64,000 nucleotides of DNA from Aquarana catesbeiana (GCF_042186555.1 NC_133328.1:611165901-611229900); one strand, 5' to 3'. Positions 21,603-31,914 are shown, numbered from the stretch's first letter. The notes: generated by a model not told the origin, from the letters alone. Program-made: numbers and translations.

Positions 21603-22523
21603 TCAGTTATACTGTGGCAGGCTGGCTCCCCTGCGCGAGCCGTCGTAGCTGTACGTCGGCCCTTTAAGATGGTGTAGCAGGCGCCTGCAGCGTGTCCCCG
21701 GAGCCAATGCGCGTCCCTGGCGGGTACGATGACCACCGGGCACCCACGATCGCTCGTGACAGAGCGAGAACCGGGATCTGTGTGTGTGTAAACACACAAA
21801 ACCCGGTTCTGTCAGGGGAGAAGAGACAGATTGTGTGTTCCTACCAAGTAGGAACAACGATCTCTCTTCTCCTCTAGTCAGCCACATTACTCCTCAAAGT
21901 TGGAACAGGCTGAGGGAACACATTTAACCCCTTGATCGCCCCCTAGTGTTAACCTCTTCCTTGATATTGGCATTTATACAGTAATCAGTGGCTATTTATA
22001 GCACTGATCGCTGTATAAATGTCACTGGTGAAAAAAAGTGTCAAAAGTTTCCGATTTGTCCGCCGCAATGTCTCAGTCCCAAAAAAAAAATCGCAGATCG
22101 CTGCTATTACTAGTAGAAAAAAAAAATAATAATAAAAATGCCATAAATCTATCCCCTATTTTGTAGATGCTATAACTTTTGCGCAAACCAATCAATATAC
22201 GCTTATTGCAATTCGTTTTTACCAAAAATATGTAGAAGAATATATATCTGCCTAAACCGATGAAGAAATTTGTTTTTGAAAAAAAAAAATGTGGGGATAT
22301 TTATTATAGCAAAAAATACAAAATATTGTGTTTTTTTTTTTTTTCAAAATTGGCATTCTTTTTTTGTTTATAGCGCAAAATATGTGGGGAAAAAAGGACA
22401 TACATTTTGTTTGGGTACAACGTCACACGACTGCGCAATTGTCATTTAAAGCAACTCAGCGCCGTATCGCAAAAAATGACCTGGTCATTAAGGGGGAGAA
22501 TCTTCCGGGGCTGAAGTGGTTAA
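21603..22523. mobile_element. TTAACCACTT element, copy 3 (reverse)
   Basis: Reverse-oriented relative of 18268-19173, ending GGGGCTGAAGTGGTTAA. It shows CGTAGCTGTACGTCGGCCC, TGATCGCCCCCTAGTGTTAA, TATCCCCTATTTTGTAGATG, CGCAAACCAATCAATATACG and GACTGCGCAATTGTCATTTA. No coding. Its left end is ragged against the MITE at 21164. Confidence 0.75.
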
Positions 22524-22679
22524 ACATATCACTGGGACAGGAAATAAGGACATCTCTTTTCAAGAGGGACTCAGAAACAAATAAAAACCCAACAGAGACT
22601 TTAAATCTCCATTGGTTGACACTCCACCCTTAACCCTTCTCTCACCTTCCTAAATCAAGTCCAATACCTGATTTCTGCT

Positions 22680-23080
22680 GGAGTGAAAAAAAAATGTGAG
22701 ATAAATCTGCTAATGCAGGTTATACAACGCTTTACAAATGTTCTAAATGGCTAGCCTCTGTTTTTTTGTTTAGGTTTTCTGGATTGTTAGTAGGCCACAA
22801 GTCATTTCTTCTGCAATGGTGTTTACTTTGTGGTTTTCAAGAGAGGTTAACGTTAGACAAATGTGCTTTGTGTTTCGTGCTTGAAAAATTGATTCTGAGT
22901 TTTAACAAAGGTTACATTGCAGTGGTAATTTCTTCTCTAACCTAAGGTTATTTCTTATTGCACAACTAAAAGAATTACATTCCTTGTACAGATGATGACG
23001 GTACAAAGCTGTAGAGAATAGACCCATGTGACTTTTCATAGTCAAAGGTGCTGGAAACCACTCTTCTCTTCTCGTTATGT
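22680..23080. promoter_or_regulatory. Candidate conserved noncoding element 3
   Basis: Repeat-free island. 22770-22990 includes GTTTACTTTGTGGTTTTCAA, AAAATTGATTCTGAGTTTTA, ACAAAGG and a TTATTTCTTATTGCACAAC segment (C/EBP-like TTGCACAA). No open frame of note. Judged conserved-noncoding-like by texture only. Confidence 0.25.
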
Positions 23081-23087
23081 ATACACA

Positions 23088-23275
23088 GGGGTTGATTTAT
23101 TAAAACTGGTGCAAGAGTGCAAAATCTGGTGCAGCTCTGCATAGTAACCAATCAGCATCCAGTTTTTTTTTTGTCAAAGCTTACAGTAATTGAGCAAGCT
23201 GAAATTAGAAGCTGATTGGCTACTATGCAGAGCTGCACCAGATTTTGCACTCTCCAGTTTTAGTAAATCAACTCC
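23088..23275. mobile_element. GGGGTTGATTTA MITE, copy 1
   Basis: 188-bp fold-back element with ends GGGGTTGATTTATTAAAACT and AGTTTTAGTAAATCAACTCC. The arms share TGCAAAATCTGGTGCAGCTC and its complement, and each half has CCAATCAG or CTGATTGG. Other copies at 29701 and 62193. Confidence 0.85.
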
Positions 23276-23769
23276 AAATTCCTTTAGAAAAGTAAGGGGT
23301 CTATTTATCAACATTTTTATCCAAGATTCCCACCATTTTTTAAATCAAAGATTTAATTAGAAAAATGTTTTAATCTTTACTGAAAGCCGTGTGCATCACA
23401 GGTAAAAATATTGAGAAATAGACTCTCAAAAGTCACCCAGTTGTTTTTTTTTTTAACTTTGGATGAAGTCAAGAAAAAGTTATATATTCTTTAGATGTTA
23501 TATATTATAGTAGCTTCAGGTGTCTCAAAAAAAAAAACCTTGAAAAGATAACTATGCATAATACAGATAATCAAGAGAATCAAAGCAATATATAGTCAAG
23601 AAGAAAAAAAACATTATACAACCCAAACAAGTACCTAAAACCCCTACTGTATAAAAAAATAAATAAAGAGCAAAAAAATGCCACCAGGCCACGTGGCCCT
23701 GGATTTGCAGATCTAGGGCCATATGGCCTAATGGCATTTTTTAAATTGGTTTTATTACAATGGAGGGTT
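23276..23769. other. AT-rich, no gene recognised
   Basis: Contains two short T and A runs and GGGGTCTATTTATCAACATT, which resembles a further MITE end. Nothing coding. Confidence 0.35.
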
Positions 23770-24454
23770 TTAACCACATCTGCCCCAGAAGGATTTGCCC
23801 CCTTTAATGACCAGGCCATTTTTTGCAATACGGCACTGCATCAAGTTAACTGACAATTGCACAGCCTTGCGATGCTGTACCCAAACAAAATTGACGTCCT
23901 TTTTTCCCCCCACAAATAGAGCTTTCTTTTGGTGGTATTTGATCACCTCTGTGGTTTTTATTTTTTGCGCTATAAACAAAAAAAGGTTGACGATTTTGAA
24001 AAAAAAAGCAATATTTTTTTACTTTTTGCTATAATAAATATCCCCCCAAAAAAGATAAAAAAAATAATTTCTTCCTCAGTTTAGGTTGATATATATTGTT
24101 CTACATATTTTTGGTAATAAAAATCTCAATAAGCGTATATTGATTGGTTTGCGCAAAAGTTATAGCGTCTACGAAATAGGGGATAGATTTATGGCATTTT
24201 TATTATTATTATTTTTTTTTTACTAGTAACGGCAGCGATCTGCGATTTTTATCGGGACTGAGATCGGACACTTTTGACACATTTATGGGACCATTGACAA
24301 ATATACAGCTATCAGTGATATAAAAATGCACTGATTACAGTATAAATGTCATGCGCTATAGCTGTTTAAAGGGTTGACGTACAGCTACGGCGATTTGCGC
24401 AAGAGAGCCGACCTGCCGCAGTATAATGACAGTGGCTGGTCGGCTAGTGGTTAA
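23770..24454. mobile_element. TTAACCACTT element, copy 4 (internally deleted)
   Basis: 685 bp from TTAACCACATCTGCCCCAGA to GGTCGGCTAGTGGTTAA. It has the same internal order as 18268-19173 (GCAATACGGCACTGCATC, AAATAGAGCTTTCTTTTGGT, GCGTATATTGATTGGTTT, GTACAGCTACGGCGATTTGC) but lacks most of the GC-rich block. Non-autonomous. Confidence 0.75.
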
Positions 24455-24533
24455 GGTATTTGTTTGGGTTGTCAGCCAAATACACTTTTTTTCATCTTGA
24501 CTAAATTGTTTTGATTTTCATGATTAGCCTTTC

Positions 24534-25007
24534 TTAAAGAGGAGCTCCACCGAAATTTTTTTTTTTTACAAATACTGCAGCTGCTGACTTTTAAAACATG
24601 GACACTTACCTGTCCAGGGCGCCCGCGATGTCGGCACCCGAGGCCGAACCGTCTCTCGGTCCTCGGGTGCTACCGCCTCCATCTTTGGTAAGGGAATCAG
24701 GAAGTGAAGCCGTGCAGCTTCACTTCCCGGTTCCCTACTGCGCATACGCGAGTCGCGCAGCGCAATACGGCTGGTTCCTGCTGTCTCTGGGACCTGTGTG
24801 TTTCCCAGCAGACAGTGGGGGGGGGAACAGGAAGTGGCGTAAATAACCGCAGATTCTGCGGCTATCTATGCCGGAAGTGGGTACAGATACCTGTAGTATA
24901 CAGGTATCTGCACCCCCCTCCCCCCTGAAAGGTGCCAACTGTGACACCGGAGGGGAGGAGGAATCCGATGAGTGGAAGTTCCACTTTTGGGTGGAACTCC
25001 ACTTTAA
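24534..25007. mobile_element. TTAAAGYGG MITE, copy 2
   Basis: 474 bp, ends TTAAAGAGGAGCTCCACCG and GGGTGGAACTCCACTTTAA. The interior is CpG-rich with ACTTACCTGTCCAGGGCGCC, CTGCGCATACGCGAGTCGCG and AGATACCTGTAGTATACAGG. It is very similar along its length to 58004-58477. Stop-free frames (up to 115 codons) reflect GC content and occur in both copies. Confidence 0.85.
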
Positions 25008-25382
25008 TCTTTTTAGCCCAGAGGAACCCTTGAAATACTTTTCAGGTCCCATGGAACCCCTGCAAAAATGTAAGTAATTCATCAGAGGTCAGTGGAAAGA
25101 ATGCTCCTTACATTGGTGATCAGTAGGAAGAATTAAATTCTTACAGTGATGGTCAGAATACCACAGGCAGTTAATTGGTGTTATACCACTGGTTCTGCCA
25201 GTAGTGTTGGACCTGGAACAAAAGAGTCACCCTAAGATTGGAGGTCAATCAGCTAGATCTCAAGAAACCCCTAACAACCTATAGAGGTACCTTAGGGTTT
25301 CATGGAACCCTGGTTGAGAATCCTCTTCATTATCTGTATGATGAATAGTTACCTTTTCAAGATTTTTTGATGACACCTGAAA
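25008..25382. repeat. Dispersed repeat containing the 31-bp minisatellite unit
   Basis: From AGCCCAGAGGAACCCTTGAA to TTTCATGGAACCCTGGTTGA. At 25082-25130 it contains one and a half copies of the unit that makes up the 862-2147 array (GGTCAGTGGAAAGAATGCTC then CTTACATTGGTGATCAGT). No coding. Confidence 0.7.
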
Positions 25383-25890
25383 AACATGCCCACAGCAGGA
25401 TGCTGCCACCACCATGCTTTACTGTAGGGATGGTATTGGCCACGTGATGAGCGGTGCCTAGTTTCCTCCAGCATGACGCTTGCCATTCAGGCCAAAGTGT
25501 TCAATCTTTGTTTCATCAGACCAGAGAATTTTGTTTCTCATGGTCTGAGAGTCCTTCAGGTGGGCTGGCATGTGCAATCTACTGAGGAGTTGCTTCCGTC
25601 TGGCCATTCTACCATACAGGCCTGATTGGTGGAGTGCTGCAGAGATGGTTGTTCTTCTGGAAGGTTCTCCTCCATTGGGTTCTTGGTCACCTCCCTGACT
25701 AAGGCCCTTCTCCCCCGACTGCTCAGTTTGGCCGGGCGGCCCACTCAAGGAAGAGTCTTGGTGGTTCCCAACTTCTTCCATTTATGATGGAGACCACTGT
25801 TCTCATTGGGGCCTTCAATGCTGCAGAAAGGGTTCAGAAACCCTTCCCCAGATCTGTCTACAGGTCTGCAGACAGTTTCTTGGACTTCAT
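25383..25890 (-). pseudogene. Tc1-like transposase, N-terminal half, broken
   Basis: Starts with ATG at 25888-25890 (MKSKKL...). The helix-turn-helix region is spread over two frames, followed by GRPAKLSSRGRRALVREVTK, RRTTISAALHQSGLYG and the first catalytic block [18 protein letters not shown]. Internal deletions are seen after KNPM and around HMPAHLKD; a frameshift and a TAG follow the KRHAGGN stretch. The second aspartate and the glutamate of the DDE triad lie beyond the truncation. A cut-and-paste transposase in origin, certainly non-functional. Confidence 0.8.
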
Positions 25891-26277
25891 GGCTTGGTTT
25901 GTGCTCGGACATGCACTGTTAACTGTGGGACCTTATATAGACAGGTGTTTACCTTTCCAAATCATGTCCAATCAACAGAATTTACCACAGGTGGACTCCA
26001 ATAAAGCTGTAGAAACATCTCAAGGATGATCAGTGGAAACAGGATGCACCTGAGCTCAATTTTGAGTGGCATGGCAAAGGCTGTGAATACTTATGTACAT
26101 GTGTTTTTTTTTTAAATACATTTGCAAAGATTTCAAACAAACTTTCAAATTGTCATTTTGAGGTATTGTTTGAAGGATTTGGAGGAAAATAATGAATTTA
26201 ATCCATTTTGGAATAAGGCTGTAACATAACAAAATATGAAAAAAAGTGAAGCCCTGTGAATACTTTCCGGATGCATG
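25383..26277 (-). mobile_element. Truncated Tc1-like transposon
   Basis: The plus-strand right end GTGAATACTTTCCGGATGCA is the start of a widespread fish and frog Tc1-like element read on the minus strand. The untranslated leader, including CCTATATAAGG-type sequence (plus strand GACCTTATATAGACAGGTG), is present. The element stops inside the transposase at about 25383, where it joins a GTGTCATCAAAAAATCTT flank; the 3-prime half and other terminal repeat are missing. Confidence 0.8.
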
Positions 26278-26351
26278 GTAAGTAGTGGGTAACAGAGCAT
26301 GGTTGGAATACAGGCCCAGGTCCTGAACATGGGAGCAGTAGAATACCAGAT

Positions 26352-27921
26352 CAGTGATAAGAAGAGGCATAACTAGAATCTTCAGGGCCCCGGTGCAAGA
26401 AACCATGAAGGGCCCCCTAACCCCCCGGCCAGGGCCCTTCCCTCTAAGCCCAGTGGCGGAATGCCAGGGCCTGGTCACAAGTGCGACCTTTGCTACCCTG
26501 GCAGTTCCGCCACTGGTGTCAGTTCTTTTTGTTTAACTTTTTTATTTTTTACAATTTTCTTTTTTTTTTTTACAATATTATTTTTTATTATATTTTTTAC
26601 AATTTTTTTCAGCAGCCTTGTTGTGGGGCTTTAGTGAAATATCAGGAGTCTAAACAGACCTTGGATACTTCACCTTTGAGACAGAGAAAGGAGATTGAGT
26701 TCACAGCCCTCCAATCTTTATCTCTGCAACCTCAGCTGTACAGAGTGAATGGACAGGAATAGCTTCCGATTCATTCATAAACAGAAGCATAGAAAATACA
26801 GTTTACTATGCTTTAGTTATGAATGGACAGTCAGTGATTGGTACAGATCACTGACTCTATTAATTAAGACGAGAAAGGGGCCAGGAAATTACACCGGCCC
26901 GTTCCACGCTCTTCATCCTGAATCCAAAAATTCTACTCCTCGCAGTCCAAATCCCCCCTCTCAGCACAAATCCCCCTCAATCCCCCTCCCCCCAGCACAA
27001 ATCTTCCCCACCCCAAACAATCCCCCTCTGAGCCCCCCCCAAATCCCCCCTCTTAGCCTAAATCCCCCATCCCCTCCTCCAAGCCCCCCCATAAGGTCAA
27101 CTCCCCCATCCCCGTTCCCAGCTCCAATCCTCATCCACAAATCCCCCCTTTCAGCATTAATCACCCCCCATCCTAGCAGCATAACTCCTCCCTCCCAGGC
27201 ACAATCCCCCCTTCTAGCTCAAATCCCCCCTCCCCCCAAATCCCCCTCTTGGCCTAATCCCCCCTTCAATCACCTGTCCCAGCGCAATTATCTACCCAAC
27301 TCTTACAGATGGGGAATCATAGTCAGGAGGAGGTGTGCTGTGCTCTCCCCATCCTGTCACAACAGCGACCCTCCATACAGTCCATACAGCAAACACAGAT
27401 CACTCTCAGATCAGACTACACATCACTTCATTACCTAACCCCCCCATCTTCTCTATGTGCTCACCTCCCCGCAGCAGGAAATGTCAGTAGGGGATGGGTG
27501 CAGTCCATGCACAGTCCAATCTGAGAGCAATCCCATGTCATCTGATGTTCGGAGAATCACTGTTCTGACAGGAGGGAGAGCACAACCCAGCACAGCACCA
27601 GTCTAGATCCGACCCGGCGGAGAGAGCACAGGGGGCCGGAATATAGCGCAGGGGCCCAAGGGCAGCAGAGGGAAGCTGGATAGGAGGGGCGGCACCCTAA
27701 AGAGGAACTGATCTCCTCCATATTCCTCCTGCAGCCTCTGAATGCCTGCGGGAAGGAGAGGAGGAGAATCAGGCATTCAGCAGCTGCAGGAGAAATATGA
27801 AGGAGATCGGTTCCTCTTTAGGGTGCTGCCCCTTCTATCCAGGTGTACAGGAGGGGCCGCATGGACCCCTTGGAGCATGGGGCCAGGTCGCAATTGTGAC
27901 CCCTGTAGCTACGCCCCTGGT
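26352..27921. repeat. GGGGCCCC-ended repeat with pyrimidine-rich core
   Basis: Starts GCATAACTAGAATCTTCAGG with GGGCCCCGGTGCAAG and ends GGGGCCAGGTCGCAATTGTG then ACCCCTGTAGCTACGCCCCTGG. The centre (26930-27290) is a C-rich array of AAATCCCCCCTCTCAGC-like units, which gives a 229-codon proline/serine-rich frame that I reject as coding. A partial relative is at 35950-36115. Confidence 0.65.
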
Positions 27922-27951
27922 GATAGGGATGAGTTTTGGGTTCACCTAGAC

Positions 27952-28102
27952 CAGGGGTAGGTAACCTCGTTCCTCCAGCTGTGGTGAAACCACAAGTCCC
28001 ATGAGACATTGCAAGACCCTGACAATCACAGGCATGACTCCTAGAGGCAGAGGCATGATAGGATTTGTAGTTTCACCAGAGTGCCAAGGTTGCCTAACCC
28101 TG
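27952..28102. mobile_element. hAT-type MITE
   Basis: 151 bp, ends CAGGGGTAGGTAACCTCG and AAGGTTGCCTAACCCTG. The arms contain GTGGTGAAACCACAAGTCCC and ATTTGTAGTTTCACCA. The flanking 8-mers are ACCTAGAC and ACCTATAC, matching at 7 of 8, typical of a hAT target duplication. Confidence 0.88.
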
Positions 28103-28204
28103 ACCTATACCATGGGTTCTTGGCAAATCAATTGGATACAGATTTGCCACCAAAATAATGCACAACTTTTAATGCAGTATATAGCCTTTTGCCCTGGCCA
28201 GCTC

Positions 28205-28300
28205 AGTCACAAGAGCCAATAATTTGAAGGAATGTAAATCCCAGCCCCCTTTCTATAAAAGCTCACAGCAGCAGTGTGTATTGAAGTAATTCAGTAAAGC
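28205..28300 (+). promoter_or_regulatory. Possible polymerase II promoter
   Basis: GAGCCAATAATTTG (CCAAT at 28216-28220), C-rich stretch, then TATAAAAGCTCACAGCAGCA (TATAAAA at 28254-28260) with purines 25-30 nt downstream. Spacing suits a CCAAT/TATA promoter. No open frame follows, and it may belong to a decayed mobile element. Confidence 0.25.
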
Positions 28301-28480
28301 TGAACATTTTGAGTAAGAAGAGATACTGTTTTTTTATTATTTTTTTATTGTTTTTATTTCTTTTTCTTGCCATTGGTATTTGTCCCCTATGGTAGTTCTC
28401 ATGCCTTCTGCTTGACCACAGTTTGCCCATTAGTCCTACAAATGGCCATAATTAATATCAAGATTTGACCCCTATAGGCT

Positions 28481-29275
28481 TTAACACTTGCCAACCATAT
28501 AATTTACATATATGGCGGCAAGGCGGCTCTCCTGTGCCAGATTACGTACTAGGTACGTGATCCGGAACCGTCGGGTAGGGGGCGTGTGCGCGCACCGCCG
28601 GTGACCGTGCTCTGCTGTGATTATACACAGCAGATGCCGATCAGTGGGTGCTGGCCAATAGCTACAACTAAGGCTATAGTCGAAACGCGTTAGCTTTATT
28701 GTTTTATTGTCACTCTGATGTACCAATAAACGACACTTCAAGGATTACAGTTGTGCCGGCTCTTCTTACTACTGTTGCATTGGAGTGTGTTGGGACACAT
28801 CGAGCCTCGGCACCTGTGAGTGGACCTGGTGTATGGATTGAGTTGTCCCTGCAGAGAGCGCTGTTACCTTTCTTCTTTTCCATGCTGGTCAATAGATGAC
28901 CGCCATCACCCACCGATCGTCTGGAACACACACAGGACAGGGCTCTGCCTATATAAACAAGGCAGAGCTATGTCCTGTCAGCAAAGCAGAGAACAAAATT
29001 CATTACTTCCCTTAGTAAAATCACCTCACACAGTACACCAAAACACTGGCTAGGCACACATTTATCCCTTTGATCTCCCCAGATGTTTAACCCCTTCCCA
29101 GCCAGTGTCCTTAGTACAGTGACAGTGCATATTTTTTAGCATTGATCTCTTTATTAGTGTCACTGGTTCCCAAAAAGTGTCAGTTAGTGTCCGATTGTCT
29201 GCCACAATATCGCAGTCCTGCTATAAGTCGCTGATCGCCACCATTACTAGTAAAAAAATGAATAAATAATTCAAA
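28481..29275. mobile_element. TTAACCACTT element, copy 5 (interrupted)
   Basis: Starts TTAACACTTGCCAACCATAT and contains GCACCGCCGGTGACCGTG, AGGACAGGGCTCTGCCTATA, TAACCCCTTCCCAGCCAGTG and CAATATCGCAGTCCTGCTAT. The last two motifs occur in the same order in 45656-46570. The far TTAA end is lost. Split by a 222-bp insertion at 28662-28883. Confidence 0.7.
28662..28883 (-). mobile_element. 222-bp retroposon-like insertion with ACGCGTTTCG end
   Basis: Flanked by GCTGGCCAATAG (28650-28661) and GCTGGTCAATAG (28884-28895), a 12-bp duplication with one mismatch. The left part is the reverse complement of a module with AACGCGTTTCG about 19 nt from the end. The rest (CGACACTTCAAGGATTACAG, TGTGTTGGGACACATCGA) is not known to me. 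There is no tRNA-like head and no long poly(A). Target duplication of this size indicates target-primed insertion by a LINE-type enzyme, which is inference. Confidence 0.65.
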
Positions 29276-29327
29276 ATTCCTATATCTACCAGAGTAAATC
29301 TGTAGATATACAGATCTATACAGAATT

Positions 29328-29432
29328 CTTCTCCTGGCCGAACAGGAAGTGGGTCCTGAGACCCGATTGGCTCCTAAGACTCCCGGCCAATCGGGTCTCA
29401 GGACCCGCTTCCTGACTGGCCAGGAGGAGAAG
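29328..29432. repeat. ~105-bp long inverted repeat
   Basis: CTTCTCCTGGCC...GAAGTGGGTCCTGAGACCCG on the left and CGGGTCTCAGGACCCGCTTC...GGCCAGGAGGAGAAG on the right, with about 47-bp arms and a central loop around CTAAGACTCC. It is a strong RNA or DNA hairpin. MITE remnant most likely. Confidence 0.85.
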
Positions 29433-29700
29433 CAGGGAGACATTAGCAAATATTAATTTGCTAGTGTCACACAACTGGGTGGGCTCAGGGCACAGCGCTC
29501 TGCCCCCTGAGACCACCCTTTTTTTGAAGTGCCTCCGGCTCTAATCATGTGCTTTAAAAAAAGAAAAAGCCAACTGAAATCTATGCGGCCAGCGCCCTGC
29601 ATGTAGATTACGGGCCAGGCGCATGAATTAGGCGGTGGCGCCCCTGCTCCCCTAATGGAGCGTGATTAGGAGATGAAAACAAGCTTAGTAAAGTGAAAAT

Positions 29701-29875
29701 GGGGTTGATTTATTAAAACTGGAGAGTGAAAAATCTGGAGCAGCTGTGAATGGTAGCCAATCAAGCTTCTAACTTCAGCTTGTTCAATTAAGCTTTGACA
29801 AAAAAACCCTGGAAACTGGTTTCTATGCAGAGCTGCACCAGATTTTGCACTCTCCAGATTTAGTAAATCAACCCC
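29701..29875. mobile_element. GGGGTTGATTTA MITE, copy 2
   Basis: 175 bp, ends GGGGTTGATTTATTAAAACT and GATTTAGTAAATCAACCCC, homologous to 23088-23275 and 62193-62368. Confidence 0.85.
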
Positions 29876-30183
29876 ATTGAATATATGCTCACAACAGTAG
29901 ATTGACAAACATTTTATTTAGAGATCTGGGAAATATTGTATCTGTCTATTAGCCATGTTTGGAATTTCAAACACTAGCACTGCACTGATGGTGCATAGGA
30001 TCTCTGGGGACTAGAGTCTTCAAACATGAGAATGTCTTTGAGATCTTTGATCACAAGGGGCCATCTGCTAATGTGTCAATCTTTCTCCACAATCCTTCCA
30101 GTATGAGAACCTAGCCTATTTATTCCACCCTGTTTTCGCGAAAGCAAACCTTCACATGTGCAGTGTTTATATATGTATTGGAG

Positions 30184-30198
30184 TAAAAAAAAAAAATA

Positions 30199-30242
<44 letters not shown>

Positions 30243-30246
30243 TTTC
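30184..30246. repeat. (A)n(TA)n(T)n tract replacing a Tc1 end
   Basis: A-rich run, about 13 TA repeats and 14 T residues, lying where the outer part of the left terminal repeat of the following Tc1 element should be. Confidence 0.9.
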
Positions 30247-31829
30247 TTTTTCAAGTGACAACACTGAAGAAATGACACTTTGCTACAATGTAAAGTAGTG
30301 AGTGTACAGCTTGTATAACAGTGTAAATTTGCTGTCCCCTCAAAATAACTCAACACACAGCCATTAATGTCTAAACCGCTGGCAACAAAAGTGAGTACAC
30401 CCCTAAGTGAAAATGTCCAAACTGGACCCAAAGTGTCAATATTTTGTGTGGCCACCATTATTTTCCAGCACTGCCTTAACCCTCTTGGGCATGGAGTTCA
30501 CCAGAGCTTCACAGGTTGTCACTAGAGTCCTCTTCCACTCCTCCATGAGGACATCACGGAGCTGGTAGATGTTAGAGACCTTGCGCTCCTCCACCTTCCG
30601 TTTGAGGATGCCCCACAGATGTTCAATAGGGTTTAGGTCTGGAGACATGCTTGGCCAGTCCATCACCTTTACCCTCAGCCTCTTTAGCAAGGCAGTGGTT
30701 ATATTGGAGGTGTGTTTGGGGTTGTTATCATGTTGGAATACTGCCCTGTGGTCCAGTCTCCGAAGGGAGGGGATCATGCTCTGCTTCACTATATCACAGT
30801 ACATGTTGGCATTCATGGTTCCCTCAATGAACTGTAGCTCCCCAGTGATGGCAGCACTCATGCAGCCCCAGACCATGACACTCCCACCACCATGCCTTAC
30901 TGTAGGCAAGACACACTTGTCTTTGTACTCCTCACCTGGTTGCCGCCACACACGCTTGACACCATCTGAACCAAATAAGCTTATCTTGGTCTCATCAGAC
31001 CACAGGACATGGTTCCAGTAATCCATGTCCTTAGTCTGCTTGTCTTCAGCAAACTGTTTGCGGGTTGGCTTGTGCATCATCTTTAGAAGAGGCTTCTATC
31101 TGCGACAACAGCCATGCAGACCAATTTGATGCAGTGTGCAGCATATGGTCTGTGCACTGACAGGCGGACCCCCCACCCCTTCAACTTCTATAGCAATGCT
31201 GGCAGCACTCATACGTCTGTTTCCCAAAGGCAACCTCTGGATATGACGCTGAGCACGTGCACTCAACTTCTTTGGTCAACCATGGCGAAGCCTGTTCTGC
31301 GTGGAACCTGACCTGTTAAACCACTGCATGGTCTTGGCCACCGTGCTGCAGCTTAGTTTCCGGGTCTTGGCAATCTTTTTATAGTTTAGGCCATCTTTAT
31401 GTAGAGCAACAAATATTTTTTTCAGATCCTCAGAGAGTTCTTTGCCATGAGGTGCCATGTTGAACTTCCAGTGACCAGTATGAGAGAGTGAGAGCCATAA
31501 CACAAAATTTAACACACCTGCTCCCCATTCATACCTGAGACCTTGTAACACTAACTAGTCACATGACACCGGGGAGGGAAAATGGCTAATTGGGCACAAT
31601 TTGGACATTTTCACTTAGGGGTGTACTCACTTTTGTTGCCAGTTGTTTAGACATTAATGGCTGTATGTTGAGTTATTTTGAGGGGACAGCAAATTTACAC
31701 TGTTATACAAGCTGTACACTCACTACTTTACATTGTAGCAAAGTGTCATCTCTTCAGTGTTGTCACATGAAAAGGTATAATAAAATATTTACAAAAATGT
31801 GAGGTGTACTCTTTTTTTGTAAGATACTG
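30247..31829 (-). mobile_element. Tc1-like transposon, nearly complete
   Basis: Long inverted terminal repeats: plus strand 30255-30420 (TGACAACACTGAAGAAATGA, AACAAAAGTGAGTACACCCC) and the complement at 31600-31770. The right end is GTAAGATACTG at 31819-31829 followed by TA, as expected for Tc1 TA-target insertion. The outer part of the left repeat is lost to a simple-sequence tract. It encodes the transposase at 30436-31458. Confidence 0.9.
30436..31458 (-). pseudogene. Tc1-like DD34E transposase with two nonsense codons
   Basis: One continuous minus-strand frame of 341 codons, the normal length for Tc1 transposases. Residues 1-60 begin MAPHGKELSEDLKKIFVALH and form the first helix-turn-helix. 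Then come a QRHIQRLPLGNRRMSAASI segment and catalytic residues D155 (LWSDETKISLFG), D244 (VFQHDNNPKHTS) and E279 (SPDLNPIEHLW), with 34 residues between D244 and E279. The frame ends HTKY. Two stops interrupt it: TGA at codon 61 (31276-31278; its place in a GGTTGACCA context suggests CGA to TGA by CpG decay) and TAG at codon 121 (31096-31098). No frameshift is needed, so decay is recent. It would bind the terminal repeats and cut and paste at TA; as it stands no full-length protein is made. Confidence 0.92.
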
Positions 31830-31914
31830 TATATATATATATTTACTGTATCTAAATAATGTTAGATATATATGTGTGCTAATGAAAACAAAAATACAGA
31901 GAGGGAAACCTATA

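Noticed and set aside
26749..27438. 229-codon proline-rich frame
   Set aside because: C-rich simple-sequence core of the GGGGCCCC repeat; no domain, composition-driven.
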